Below, piece after piece: positions 1 through 5,199 of a stretch of 5,199 bases of DNA. Numbering within the stretch: position 1 is the first letter of the stretch; each line of letters starts with the position of its first letter. The notes under the pieces are model-generated. The model did no database searches, had not been told where the DNA came from, and was given only the letters and a program-made list of their open reading frames with translations. The DNA comes from Wolbachia endosymbiont of Cylisticus convexus (GTDB lineage: Bacteria > Pseudomonadota > Alphaproteobacteria > Rickettsiales > Anaplasmataceae): the NCBI RefSeq assembly GCF_003344345.1, contig NZ_QPIP01000087.1, forward strand, positions 1-5,199, read 5' to 3'. The position numbers were made by a program, and so were the translations under genes.

Positions 1-2
1 AA

Positions 3-422
3 ATTGCTCAGCGTACTAAAGAAGATATACAAAAGGAGTTACTGGATAATGCGAAGCTTTGTGCATTTGATAGTATGCGTTTCTATTATGATAATCATAC
101 TCACCAATATGCAGGTCATTCTCACCAAAAAGCTAAATCTTATGAGATTCAAGCGGAAGCCGCAAAAAGCATTCTAGCAGCACCAGAATCTATAGATGAA
201 AAGGATAAAGAAATTATAGAACCTTTAGCAAAAGTCCGTGGTATTACGGTTATTGAAATGGCAAGAATAATTGAGGAAAAAGTGAAAAAAGCAGTAAAAG
301 CAATAATTAAATGTGAAGAGCTTGAAGATTTAGCCAAAAGAAAGATTGAAGAAGCCAAAAGTGAAAATGAGCTACAGACTTTGCTAGATGATTTCAGGAA
401 AAAAATACAAAGAAATGGCTGA
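3..422 (+). CDS. Probable tail-fibre assembly/chaperone-type protein (P2 G position), 5' partial
   Basis: The frame is open from the left edge, so the true start lies upstream; the ATG at 75 is internal and has no convincing ribosome binding site. The 139 visible residues are largely helical and charged. Visible residues 29-42 hold two histidine pairs (HTH at 32-34, HSH at 39-41). Residues 47-130 follow the pattern of the C-terminal domain found in many phage tail-fibre assembly proteins: an alanine-rich helix (AAKSILAAP), then PLAKVRGITVIEMARII, a lysine/glutamate helix, and a closing segment ending in NELQTLLDDF. No membrane segment or signal peptide is visible. It sits directly before the sheath gene, where P2 carries its fibre genes H and G, and overlaps the sheath start by 8 bases, suggesting translational coupling. 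The domain resemblance is from memory of the pattern. The function is an inference from position and pattern; it could instead be an uncharacterised small structural protein. Confidence 0.6.
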   Translation: MAQRTKEDIQKELLDNAKLCAFDSMRFYYDNHTHQYAGHSHQKAKSYEIQAEAAKSILAAPESIDEKDKEIIEPLAKVRGITVIEMARIIEEKVKKAVKAIIKCEELEDLAKRKIEEAKSENELQTLLDDFRKKIQRNG

Positions 423-1563
423 AGAATTTTTACATGGCGTAAATGTTATTGAGGTAACCTCAGGAGCAAAGACAGTACGTACAACTAAATCATCAGTGAT
501 AGGTGTAATTGGTACTGCACCTGAAGCTGATGAGCAAAAGTTTCCGCTAAATAAACCAGTGTTAATTGCAGGAAGCTTAAAAGAAGCAGCAAGACTTGGA
601 AAGAGTGGCAGTTTACCTTCTGCAACAAACGGAATATTTTCCCAGATTGGTGCAACAGTAGTAGTTATTCGAGTTAAAGAAAGTGAAACTATCCAAAATA
701 TAATTGGCGGTGTTGATAAAGAGACTGGAGAGTATCAAGGGATAGAGGCATTCCTCAGTAGTGAAAGCATAGTTCATATTGCTCCAAGAATATTAATTGC
801 ACCTCAGTTTACTCATCAGTTACCTGAAATAGATGGAGTAAATCCAGTAGTGAGTGCTTTAATTTCCATAGCAGAAAAATTAAGAGCTATAATAGTTGCA
901 GATGGACCAAATACTAATGATGAAGAAGCAATAAAATGGAGAAAAAGTGTAGGCAGCTCAAGAGTTTACGTAGTTGACCCATGGATTAAGTTATTTATTG
1001 AAGGAAAAGAAAAAATCTTGCCATCGAGTCCATTTGTAGCTGGTTTAATAGCTAAGATAGACAGCGAGCAAGGCTTCTGGCACTCACCTTCAAATAAAGA
1101 AATAAACGGTATTGTTGGAACAAGCAGGCCTATTGATTTTACGCTCGGTAATACAAATTGTAGAGCAAACCATTTAAATGAAAATGAAGTAACAACGATA
1201 ATTCATCAAAATGGCTATAGGCTTTGGGGAAATAGAACATGTTCAAATGACTCAAAATGGGCTTTTTTGTCAGTGAGAAGGACTGCAGATTTAATCAACG
1301 ATAGTCTACTTCGATCTCATTTATGGGCAGTTGATCGCAATATCACCAAAACTTACATAGATGATGTGATTGAGGGGGTGAATTCTTATTTGGCCAATTT
1401 AAAAACGCAAGGAGCGATTATCAGCGGAAAATGTTATGCAACACCAGAACTCAATACACCGGCAAATATTGCAAGCGGAAAAGTGTCTTTTGATTTTGAG
1501 TTTACACCGCCATATCCAGCTGAGCAAATAATATTCAGATCCCATCTTGTAAATATAAGTTAG
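415..1563 (+). CDS. Contractile tail sheath protein (P2 FI-like)
   Basis: This 382-residue protein forms the outer contractile cylinder around the tail tube; sheath contraction drives the tube through the host envelope. The length is close to P2 FI (about 396). The N-terminus (MAEEFLHGVNVIEV) aligns with the start of P2 FI, followed by the family-typical FPLNKPVLI at 43-51. The middle carries VVSALISIAEKLRAIIVADGP (about 145-165) and the WRKSVGSSRVYVVDPW block (175-190). The conserved C-terminal half includes SPFVAGLIAKID (205-216), GYRLWGNRTCS (267-277), SVRRTADLI (286-294) and the terminal FTPPYPAEQIIF (363-374). I chose ATG 415 over the in-frame ATG at 388 because it matches the family N-terminus; AGGA at 396-399 is a distant ribosome binding site, and the 388 start has none. 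The gene begins inside the end of the upstream gene, and the tube gene follows after 11 bases. No frameshift or truncation is seen. Confidence 0.95.
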   Translation: MAEEFLHGVNVIEVTSGAKTVRTTKSSVIGVIGTAPEADEQKFPLNKPVLIAGSLKEAARLGKSGSLPSATNGIFSQIGATVVVIRVKESETIQNIIGGVDKETGEYQGIEAFLSSESIVHIAPRILIAPQFTHQLPEIDGVNPVVSALISIAEKLRAIIVADGPNTNDEEAIKWRKSVGSSRVYVVDPWIKLFIEGKEKILPSSPFVAGLIAKIDSEQGFWHSPSNKEINGIVGTSRPIDFTLGNTNCRANHLNENEVTTIIHQNGYRLWGNRTCSNDSKWAFLSVRRTADLINDSLLRSHLWAVDRNITKTYIDDVIEGVNSYLANLKTQGAIISGKCYATPELNTPANIASGKVSFDFEFTPPYPAEQIIFRSHLVNIS

Positions 1564-1566
1564 GAG
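1562..1566 (+). promoter_or_regulatory. Ribosome binding site for the tail tube gene
   Basis: AGGAG overlaps the TAG stop codon of the sheath gene and lies 8 bases before GTG 1575. It supports GTG as the tube start and suggests that ribosomes finishing the sheath reinitiate on the tube gene. Confidence 0.75.
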
Positions 1567-1574
1567 AAAGCGAA

Positions 1575-2081
1575 GTGTTACCCAAAATACTGAGAAATTT
1601 TAACGTATTTGTAGATGGTCGTGGTTATGCAGGAAAAATAGATGAAATAGCGCTACCAAAGCTTACCATAAAAACAGAGGAGTACCGTGCTGGTGGTATG
1701 GATATTCCAATAAATATTGACATGGGCATGGAAAAGCTTGAAGCAGATTTCACTTTTGCTGAATACGATACAGAGCTCTTTCGGCTATTTGGGTTGATAA
1801 ATGGAAATTCAGTAGCTTTGACGCTAAGGGGCGGATTACAAGGCAGCGGAAACAATGATATTGAAGCAGTAATAATCAATTTAAAAGGCATTTTTAAAGA
1901 GTTTGACTTTGGCAACTGGAAACCTGCTGAGAAAGCAACGCTGAAGTGTACTGTAGCTGCCCATTATTATAAACTTACGATAGGTGGTAATGAATTAATA
2001 GAGATCGATGCTGAAAATATGATTAGAAAGATAAATGGCGTTGATCAAATGGCCTTGCTACAAACGATTCTAGGGATCTAA
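1575..2081 (+). CDS. Major tail tube protein (P2 FII-like)
   Basis: This 168-residue protein polymerises as stacked rings into the inner tail tube, through which DNA passes, around the tape measure and inside the sheath. It follows P2 FII (about 172 residues) from end to end: LPKILRNFNVFVDGRGYAG near the N-terminus, then LPKLTIKTEEYRAGGMD (28-43), which corresponds to the FII segment LPKLTRKMEDWRGGGMN. An LEADFT strand (55-60) and LKGIFKEFDFGNWKPAE (103-119) come next. The C-terminus YYKLTIGGNELIEIDAENMI (131-150) plus INGVD (153-157) matches the FII ending almost residue for residue. Translation starts at GTG, the only non-ATG start chosen here; in-frame ATGs further in would remove the conserved N-terminus. 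It is the last gene of the structural block before the inserted toxin-antitoxin pair. Confidence 0.95.
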   Translation: MLPKILRNFNVFVDGRGYAGKIDEIALPKLTIKTEEYRAGGMDIPINIDMGMEKLEADFTFAEYDTELFRLFGLINGNSVALTLRGGLQGSGNNDIEAVIINLKGIFKEFDFGNWKPAEKATLKCTVAAHYYKLTIGGNELIEIDAENMIRKINGVDQMALLQTILGI

Positions 2082-2086
2082 TATGG

Positions 2087-2115
2087 TTGACAAAATTACA
2101 TAAAAATGTTAAAAT
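2087..2115 (+). promoter_or_regulatory. Predicted sigma70-type promoter of the toxin-antitoxin operon
   Basis: A perfect -35 box TTGACA (2087-2092) and a near-consensus -10 box TAAAAT (2110-2115) are separated by exactly 17 bases, predicting a transcription start near 2122, about 20 bases before the antitoxin ATG. It begins 6 bases after the tube stop codon. The spacer contains an inverted repeat (ACAT at 2098-2101, ATGT at 2106-2109), a possible autorepression operator. The boxes are seen directly; activity is inferred. AT-rich DNA yields chance boxes, but the perfect -35, ideal spacing and position all favour a real promoter. Confidence 0.7.
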
Positions 2116-2142
2116 ATAAGAAGTTGTAGGTATATAGTTAAT

Positions 2143-2343
2143 ATGGATTCTAAAGCTCATACAAATTCCATAGAGCAGCTAACTGGTTTACTTGTTAGTG
2201 TAGCACAATCTCAAGATAAGTCCGTTTTAAAGTTATTAACTGAATTAATGGAAGAAGAAATTGAAGATATGGAATTATCTAAGATTGCTGACGAACGCTA
2301 TAAAGAAAAGAGGGTTAAACATCAAGATGCCTTCTGGGATTAA
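2143..2343 (+). CDS. Antitoxin of a type II toxin-antitoxin pair (RelB-like)
   Basis: This small acidic protein of 66 residues lies directly upstream of, and overlaps, a RelE-family toxin; that position is the main reason for the call. Residues 8-36 form a predicted amphipathic helix (NSIEQLTGLLVSVAQSQ onward), followed by an acidic run EEEIEDMELSKIADERYKEK (37-56) and a short C-terminal tail ending in DAFWD. The motif of an acidic stretch, LSKIADERY and a tail with an aromatic residue is common in antitoxins that wrap around RelE/ParE toxins through their C-terminal part. No obvious ribbon-helix-helix or Phd-type DNA-binding domain can be named by eye, so the antitoxin family is uncertain. 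It has its own promoter just upstream; ribosome binding is weak (GTAGG at 2126-2130, 12 bases from ATG). It should neutralise the toxin and probably repress its own operon, but neither is shown by the sequence alone. Confidence 0.75.
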   Translation: MDSKAHTNSIEQLTGLLVSVAQSQDKSVLKLLTELMEEEIEDMELSKIADERYKEKRVKHQDAFWD

Positions 2344-2608
2344 GCCTTACAATATAGACTATTCAGAATCTGTTATAAAGAAAGACATTCCGGCTCTTCC
2401 AGCAAAAGTAAAGTTAATGATTAAGAAGGCAATAATGGAGCGTCTAACAGTTGATCCAATTGGACTTGGAAAGCCATTAAAGCATAACTTAAGTGGACAA
2501 CGTAGTCTACGGGTGAGTACCTATCGTATACTTTATTATATAGATGTACCAGAACATACAGTAGTTATTACTTCAATTGAACACAGAAAAGATTCTTATC
2601 AAAGCTAA
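2327..2608 (+). CDS. relE: RelE/ParE-superfamily toxin
   Basis: The 93-residue length is typical of RelE toxins, which fold as a small alpha/beta domain and, in the RelE branch, cut mRNA in the ribosomal A site. It shows the family pattern: N-terminal strand YNIDYSESVIKKDI (8-21), two helices (22-41, LPAKVKLMIKKAIMERL), then GLGKPLKHNLSGQRSLRV (46-63), STYRILYYID (64-73) and the C-terminal HRKDSY (86-91). Basic and aromatic residues at the usual active-site positions are present (R62, R67, R87, Y91), so the toxin looks intact. I chose ATG 2327 because it gives the normal RelE N-terminus and has AAGAGGG at 2308-2314; the frame is open further upstream, but those residues lie inside the antitoxin gene. 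The toxin overlaps the antitoxin by 17 bases, the standard coupling in such pairs. RelE versus ParE (gyrase poison) activity cannot be settled by eye; the HRKDSY ending favours RelE. Confidence 0.9.
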   Translation: MPSGIKPYNIDYSESVIKKDIPALPAKVKLMIKKAIMERLTVDPIGLGKPLKHNLSGQRSLRVSTYRILYYIDVPEHTVVITSIEHRKDSYQS

Positions 2609-2643
2609 TCCTATTTATAGCACCATACAAAGAAATTAGTTAT

Positions 2644-2667
2644 GTAAAAGCCGATATAGACTTTTAT
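2644..2667 (+). terminator. Weak hairpin after the toxin gene, possible terminator
   Basis: TAAAAG (2645-2650) can pair with CTTTTA (2661-2666), with a flanking G-U pair and one further C-G pair in the loop after a mismatch. An AT-rich stretch with a run of five T follows (2677-2681). It lies 36 bases after the toxin stop, where a cassette terminator would be expected. The stem is almost all A-T and the T tract is not adjacent, so it may not terminate well. Confidence 0.25.
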
Positions 2668-2681
2668 TTAATTAACTTTTT

Positions 2682-2688
2682 AAGGAGG
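2682..2688 (+). promoter_or_regulatory. Strong ribosome binding site for the tail assembly chaperone
   Basis: AAGGAGG is the best Shine-Dalgarno match in the window. It is only 3 bases from ATG 2692, tighter than usual. It gives the chaperone its own initiation, so it does not depend on ribosomes leaving the toxin gene 83 bases upstream. Confidence 0.7.
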
Positions 2689-2691
2689 AAC

Positions 2692-2949
2692 ATGCAAGCT
2701 ATAACACTTAATAACCCAATAACAGTTGATGGTATTTCTGTCTCAGAACTTACTGTTAGACGTCCAAAAGTTAGAGATTATCTAGCTATTGAGAGACTTA
2801 GTGGTAGTGATCTAAGTAAGGAAGTAACTTTGACTGCCAATTTGACATCAGTTGCAAAAGAAGCAATTGAAGAGTTAGATATTGCTGATTATGTGAAAAT
2901 TCAAGAGGTATTAAAGGGTTTTTTTTCACCGATTATCCAAAAAACTTGA
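2692..2949 (+). CDS. Tail assembly chaperone, short form (P2 gpE/Mu gp41-like)
   Basis: This 85-residue protein corresponds to the short form of the paired chaperones that coat the tape measure during tube assembly and are absent from the finished virion. The N-terminus ITLNNPITVDGISVSELTVRRP (4-25) matches the family pattern of a beta strand, P-I, a short turn and the L-x-x-R-R-P motif; P2 gpE has the same order and is about 91 residues long. A helical, acidic C-terminal part follows (40-75). Position immediately before the tape measure gene is a hallmark of this family. The reading frame ends at TGA 2947-2949, 21 bases after an eight-T run in which ribosomes probably slip to make the longer form. 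The start is ATG 2692 with a strong ribosome binding site. Confidence 0.88.
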   Translation: MQAITLNNPITVDGISVSELTVRRPKVRDYLAIERLSGSDLSKEVTLTANLTSVAKEAIEELDIADYVKIQEVLKGFFSPIIQKT

Positions 2950-3077
2950 GATTAGAAATACTAGTGCTTGGCTCTATCATAGGTGGTGGAGTTGAGCACA
3001 TTCTTGATATGGAGATTAGTGAGTTTATTTTATGGAGCAAATTAGCTAGGGAGTTCAAATGTCAGTATTATCGATAA
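2692..3077 (+). CDS. Tail assembly chaperone, long form by -1 frameshift (E+E'-like)
   Basis: If ribosomes slip back one base at the T run, the first 78 residues (to the TTT at 2923-2925) join 50 residues read from 2925, ending at TAA 3075-3077, giving 128 residues. The extension begins FTDYPKNLRLEILVLGSIIG and contains MEISEFILWSKLAREF, which resembles the P2 GpE family pattern (M-x-x-x-E-L-x-x-W-x-x-x-A). P2 makes gpE (91) and E+E' (142) in the same way from one start. In such systems the extension recruits tail tube subunits while the shared part binds the tape measure. The extension has no start codon of its own near its beginning; the first ATG in its frame is at 3009, inside the motif. 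It overlaps the tape measure gene by 19 bases. The open frame and motif are seen; slippage itself is inferred from the conserved mechanism. Confidence 0.8.
2919..2926 (+). promoter_or_regulatory. Slippery sequence for programmed -1 frameshifting
   Basis: Eight T residues follow GG. In the zero frame the codons are GGT TTT TTT TCA, so 2919-2925 reads T TTT TTT, an exact X XXY YYZ heptamer in register. Both tRNAs can re-pair after moving back one base. The P2 E gene uses a T-run site (TTTTTTG) at the equivalent place. No strong stimulatory hairpin is evident downstream; a 4-bp stem GCTC (2971-2974)/GAGC (2994-2997) is weak and far away. Confidence 0.8.
3048..3053 (+). promoter_or_regulatory. 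Ribosome binding site for the tape measure gene
   Basis: AGGGAG lies 5 bases before ATG 3059, inside the last codons of the frameshifted chaperone extension. It fixes the tape measure start. Confidence 0.7.
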
Positions 3078-5199
3078 AAATAGGTGCAGTACTTGATGGC
3101 AGTTTTAATACTGTAATAAAGGGCAGTAGTAGTCAACTCTCTAATCTTGGTGAGAATATAAGAAAGCTTGATTCATCTTTAAAATCAGTATCAAAGTTTA
3201 AGCAGTTGGGTAGTGATGTTTTAACTAGCAGGAGATCATGGAAGGGCTTTGAAGATCAAGTAAAATCTTTAGCTAAACAAATGAAAGCGGTAGAGAAACC
3301 AAGCAAAACTTTAAAAGCTGAGTTTGATAAAGCTAAATTTTCTGCAACAAAAGCAAAAGAAGCATATTTGAAAAAGAGAGATGCTTTACATTCATTTAAT
3401 GAAGAAGTAAGAAAAAGTGGAAGAAATATTAAGTCATTAGTAAGCGACCAATATAAACTTGGTTCTTCTATTGAAGCGCTAAAAGGCAAGTATGGTAAGC
3501 TTGGGTCTGCAATACGTAGTCACCAAAGTTTTTTAGCAAGCAAAGCACATTTTAAGTCACAAATTATAGAAACTATTGGGCTAGGGCTAACGCTTGCAGC
3601 TCCAGTTAAAGTTGTGATTGACTTTGAAAGTGCTATGGCTGACGTTAAAAAGGTAGTAAAATTTGTACAAAATGACACTAAAGATGAAGCATCAAAGTTC
3701 GCTAAAGAGTTAAAGAAATTATCTCGGGAGATACCATTGTCAGCTGCAGAATTAGCACAAATAGCTGCAAGTGGTGGTCAACTTGGTATTGACAAAGATG
3801 ATCTTATGAAGTTTACAACAGTAGTTGCTAAAATGACCACAGCGTTTGATATGTCGGCAGAGGAAGCTGGTAATGCTATTGCGAAAATATCCAACGTCTA
3901 TGGAATTAAAATTGATGGTATGGAAAATGTAGGTAACATAATAAACCATCTTTCAGATAATACTGCTGCTAAAGCAAAGGAAATGGTTCTTACACTGAAT
4001 AGAATTGGCGGTAATGCTAAACAGTTTGGTTTAGAAGTTGATCAAGCAAGTAGCTTAGCAAGTGCGTTCATAAGTTTAGGTAAACAACCTGAGAAAGCAG
4101 CAACTGCTATAAATAACTTTCTTAGTAAACTACAGACTGCAAGAGAGCAAAGTCCTGAATTTCACGATGCATTAGATGAGATGGGAACAAGTATAGAAGA
4201 GCTTGAACAAACCATTAAAAAAAATCCTCAAGAGGCAATATTGCAATTTCTTGAAACTTTAAAAGAAATAGATGATCAAGAGCGTGCCGGTATTCTTATG
4301 AATTTGTTTGGCTCTGGGTTTCAAGATGACATTGCTCTTTTAGTAGGAAGCTTAGACATTTACAAGAAAGCTATTGAACATTTAGCTGATAAAGAAAAAT
4401 ATAACGCTTCAATGCAGGACGAATTTAACAATCGGGCAAATACTACAGCTAATAAATTACAATTACTTAAAAATGCAGTATTTGAAGCTGGCATGAATCT
4501 AGGGTCAGTAATGTTGCCTACTTTAAATTATGTAGCTGGAAGTTTGAAAGCAATAACAGAGCGTATAGCTTCTTTTGCAGAAAAATATCCAACTTTAACT
4601 ACGGCAATCATGAGTACTTTAGCAGCTTTGATAAGTTTGAAAGTCTTAGTAGTGGGATTAGGCTATGGAATTACTTTATTAGGAAGTACAATTTTTGGTC
4701 TTAAAGCAACAATACTGACAACATTTTCATCTTTATCAAGTATAGTTTTTCCTGCAGTAATAACAGGGCTAAGAGCAATAACACTCGCTGTAATGACTAA
4801 CCCAATTGGACTTTTAATAGCGAGTCTTGTTGCTGGTGCAGTTTATGTTCTAACTAACTGGCAAAAAGTGAAAGACTTTTTCTCTAGCTTTTGGAAATCA
4901 CTCATTGAACCTATAGGAAAAGCTTTTTCATGGATGGGAAATACAGTTAGTAGCATATTTGCTGAGAATAGCCCGATTAGAAAATTTGAAAATAATGGAA
5001 ATTTTGTTAATAAGCTTTCTAAAAATAGCATTTTCAGTAACGGAAACCCATTGACAAGTAATAGTGCTATTAAACAATTTTCAGAAAATAGTAAAGGCAA
5101 TTTTGAGAGTTTTAAAGTTAAAGGTGTTATAGAAGAAAAAAGAGCTATAGAACAAGAAGAAGTTAAGAAAGCATTCAAGAAAAGTAGATGTGAAAATAG
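3059..5199 (+). CDS. Phage tail tape measure protein, TP901 family (P2 T-like), 3' partial
   Basis: The frame is open from ATG 3059 to the right edge (713 residues seen) without a stop, so the C-terminus is missing. Tape measure proteins extend inside the growing tube and set its length, and many help move DNA into the cell. Residues about 30-165 are charged and helical, likely coiled coil. Residues 188-360 hold the TP901 core: FESAMADVKKVV (189-200), LSREIPLSAAELAQIAASGG (221-240), QLGI, then MTTAFDMSAEEAGNAIAKISN (259-279) and LNRIGGNAKQFGL (313-325). Two hydrophobic stretches follow (about 513-550 and 563-598), the second containing NPIGLLIA (581-588), a frequent tape measure motif and a candidate membrane segment. 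After 630 the protein is rich in Asn, Ser and Phe and shows a degenerate duplication; a charged helix closes the visible part. It overlaps the long chaperone form by 19 bases, matching the P2 order E, E', T. No internal frameshift was found on reading every codon. Confidence 0.93.
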   Translation, partial: MSVLSIKIGAVLDGSFNTVIKGSSSQLSNLGENIRKLDSSLKSVSKFKQLGSDVLTSRRSWKGFEDQVKSLAKQMKAVEKPSKTLKAEFDKAKFSATKAKEAYLKKRDALHSFNEEVRKSGRNIKSLVSDQYKLGSSIEALKGKYGKLGSAIRSHQSFLASKAHFKSQIIETIGLGLTLAAPVKVVIDFESAMADVKKVVKFVQNDTKDEASKFAKELKKLSREIPLSAAELAQIAASGGQLGIDKDDLMKFTTVVAKMTTAFDMSAEEAGNAIAKISNVYGIKIDGMENVGNIINHLSDNTAAKAKEMVLTLNRIGGNAKQFGLEVDQASSLASAFISLGKQPEKAATAINNFLSKLQTAREQSPEFHDALDEMGTSIEELEQTIKKNPQEAILQFLETLKEIDDQERAGILMNLFGSGFQDDIALLVGSLDIYKKAIEHLADKEKYNASMQDEFNNRANTTANKLQLLKNAVFEAGMNLGSVMLPTLNYVAGSLKAITERIASFAEKYPTLTTAIMSTLAALISLKVLVVGLGYGITLLGSTIFGLKATILTTFSSLSSIVFPAVITGLRAITLAVMTNPIGLLIASLVAGAVYVLTNWQKVKDFFSSFWKSLIEPIGKAFSWMGNTVSSIFAENSPIRKFENNGNFVNKLSKNSIFSNGNPLTSNSAIKQFSENSKGNFESFKVKGVIEEKRAIEQEEVKKAFKKSRCEN
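4952..5104 (+). repeat. Degenerate two-unit repeat within the tape measure gene
   Basis: Residues 632-649 (SIFAENSPIRKFENNGNF) and 657-682 (SIFSNGNPL, then a spacer, then QFSENSKGNF) share the order SIF, N-x-P, F-x-N/E-N and G-N-F. In DNA these are 4952-5005 and 5027-5104. Both units open with AGCATTTT-like bases and end with a GGNAATTTT sequence. This looks like an old, diverged internal duplication, but Asn/Ser-rich, AT-rich coding DNA could give a similar look by chance. Confidence 0.35.

Noticed and set aside
149..358. Open frame on the minus strand opposite the first gene (69 residues)
   Set aside because: It lies wholly opposite a well-supported coding region, has no ribosome binding site, and its hydrophobic serine-rich composition is what antisense of a Lys/Glu-rich AT-rich gene gives.
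1625..1915. Minus-strand open frame opposite the tail tube gene (96 residues)
   Set aside because: It is antisense to a clear FII homologue and has no family resemblance or initiation signal.
2261..2326. Longer toxin starting at ATG 2261
   Set aside because: The extra 22 residues lie inside the antitoxin gene, resemble nothing in the RelE family, and would make the toxin longer than usual. ATG 2327 has a Shine-Dalgarno and gives the normal N-terminus.
2919..2995. Alternative shift into the third frame at the T run
   Set aside because: That frame reaches a stop at 2993-2995 and gives no family-like segment, whereas the -1 frame stays open to 3077 with a GpE-like motif.
2947..3077. The T run as a sequencing error or an inactivating frameshift mutation of one long gene
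   Set aside because: The product before the stop already has the normal length of gpE, the heptamer is in slippery register, and the same two-frame layout exists in P2. A homopolymer length error cannot be excluded without reads, but is the weaker explanation.
3256..5178. Three minus-strand open frames opposite the tape measure gene (3256-3489, 3752-3949, 4843-5178)
   Set aside because: All lie opposite an uninterrupted TP901-type coding frame. Their Leu/Phe/Ser-rich compositions are typical antisense by-products.
5197..5199. TAG at the very end of the window as the tape measure stop
   Set aside because: It is not in the tape measure frame; the last complete codon in frame is 5195-5197, so the gene continues beyond the window.

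Overview
The window is a stretch of the tail-morphogenesis operon of a contractile-tailed (P2/Mu-like) temperate phage. All genes lie on the + strand. The DNA is strongly AT-rich throughout, and the tail sheath, tube, RelE-like toxin and tape measure proteins look like those of prophage WO in Wolbachia (Rickettsiales). That host assignment rests on recalled protein similarity and base composition; it was not checked by a search. The gene order follows the P2 late tail order (G, FI, FII, E/E+E', T), with one insertion.

Layout: 3-422 is the 3' part of a gene in the position of P2 G, probably a tail-fibre assembly/chaperone-type protein. 415-1563 encodes the tail sheath (FI-like) and 1575-2081 the tail tube (FII-like). 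2082-2142 is a short gap holding a near-consensus sigma70 promoter. 2143-2343 and 2327-2608 form an overlapping antitoxin/toxin pair (RelB-like and RelE). 2609-2691 is a gap with a weak hairpin and a strong ribosome binding site. 2692-2949 encodes a tail assembly chaperone (gpE-like), extended by an apparent programmed -1 frameshift at an eight-T run to a longer E+E'-type product ending at 3077. 3059 to the window end is the tape measure protein, which stays open at the right edge.

How it works together: the tube and the contractile sheath form the tail shaft. The tape measure sets tube length, and the two chaperone forms made from one start codon coat the tape measure during assembly. The toxin-antitoxin pair takes no part in tail building. 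With its own promoter and a possible terminator, it looks like a 'moron' cassette inserted between the FII-like and E-like genes, likely serving prophage maintenance or stress response.

The most notable signal is the frameshift. The heptamer T TTT TTT lies in the correct register at 2919-2925. The -1 frame then stays open for 50 codons and ends in a segment resembling the P2 GpE motif, just inside the start of the tape measure gene. A single-frame reading misses this second product. No RNA genes, CRISPR arrays, insertion sequences or attachment sites were seen.
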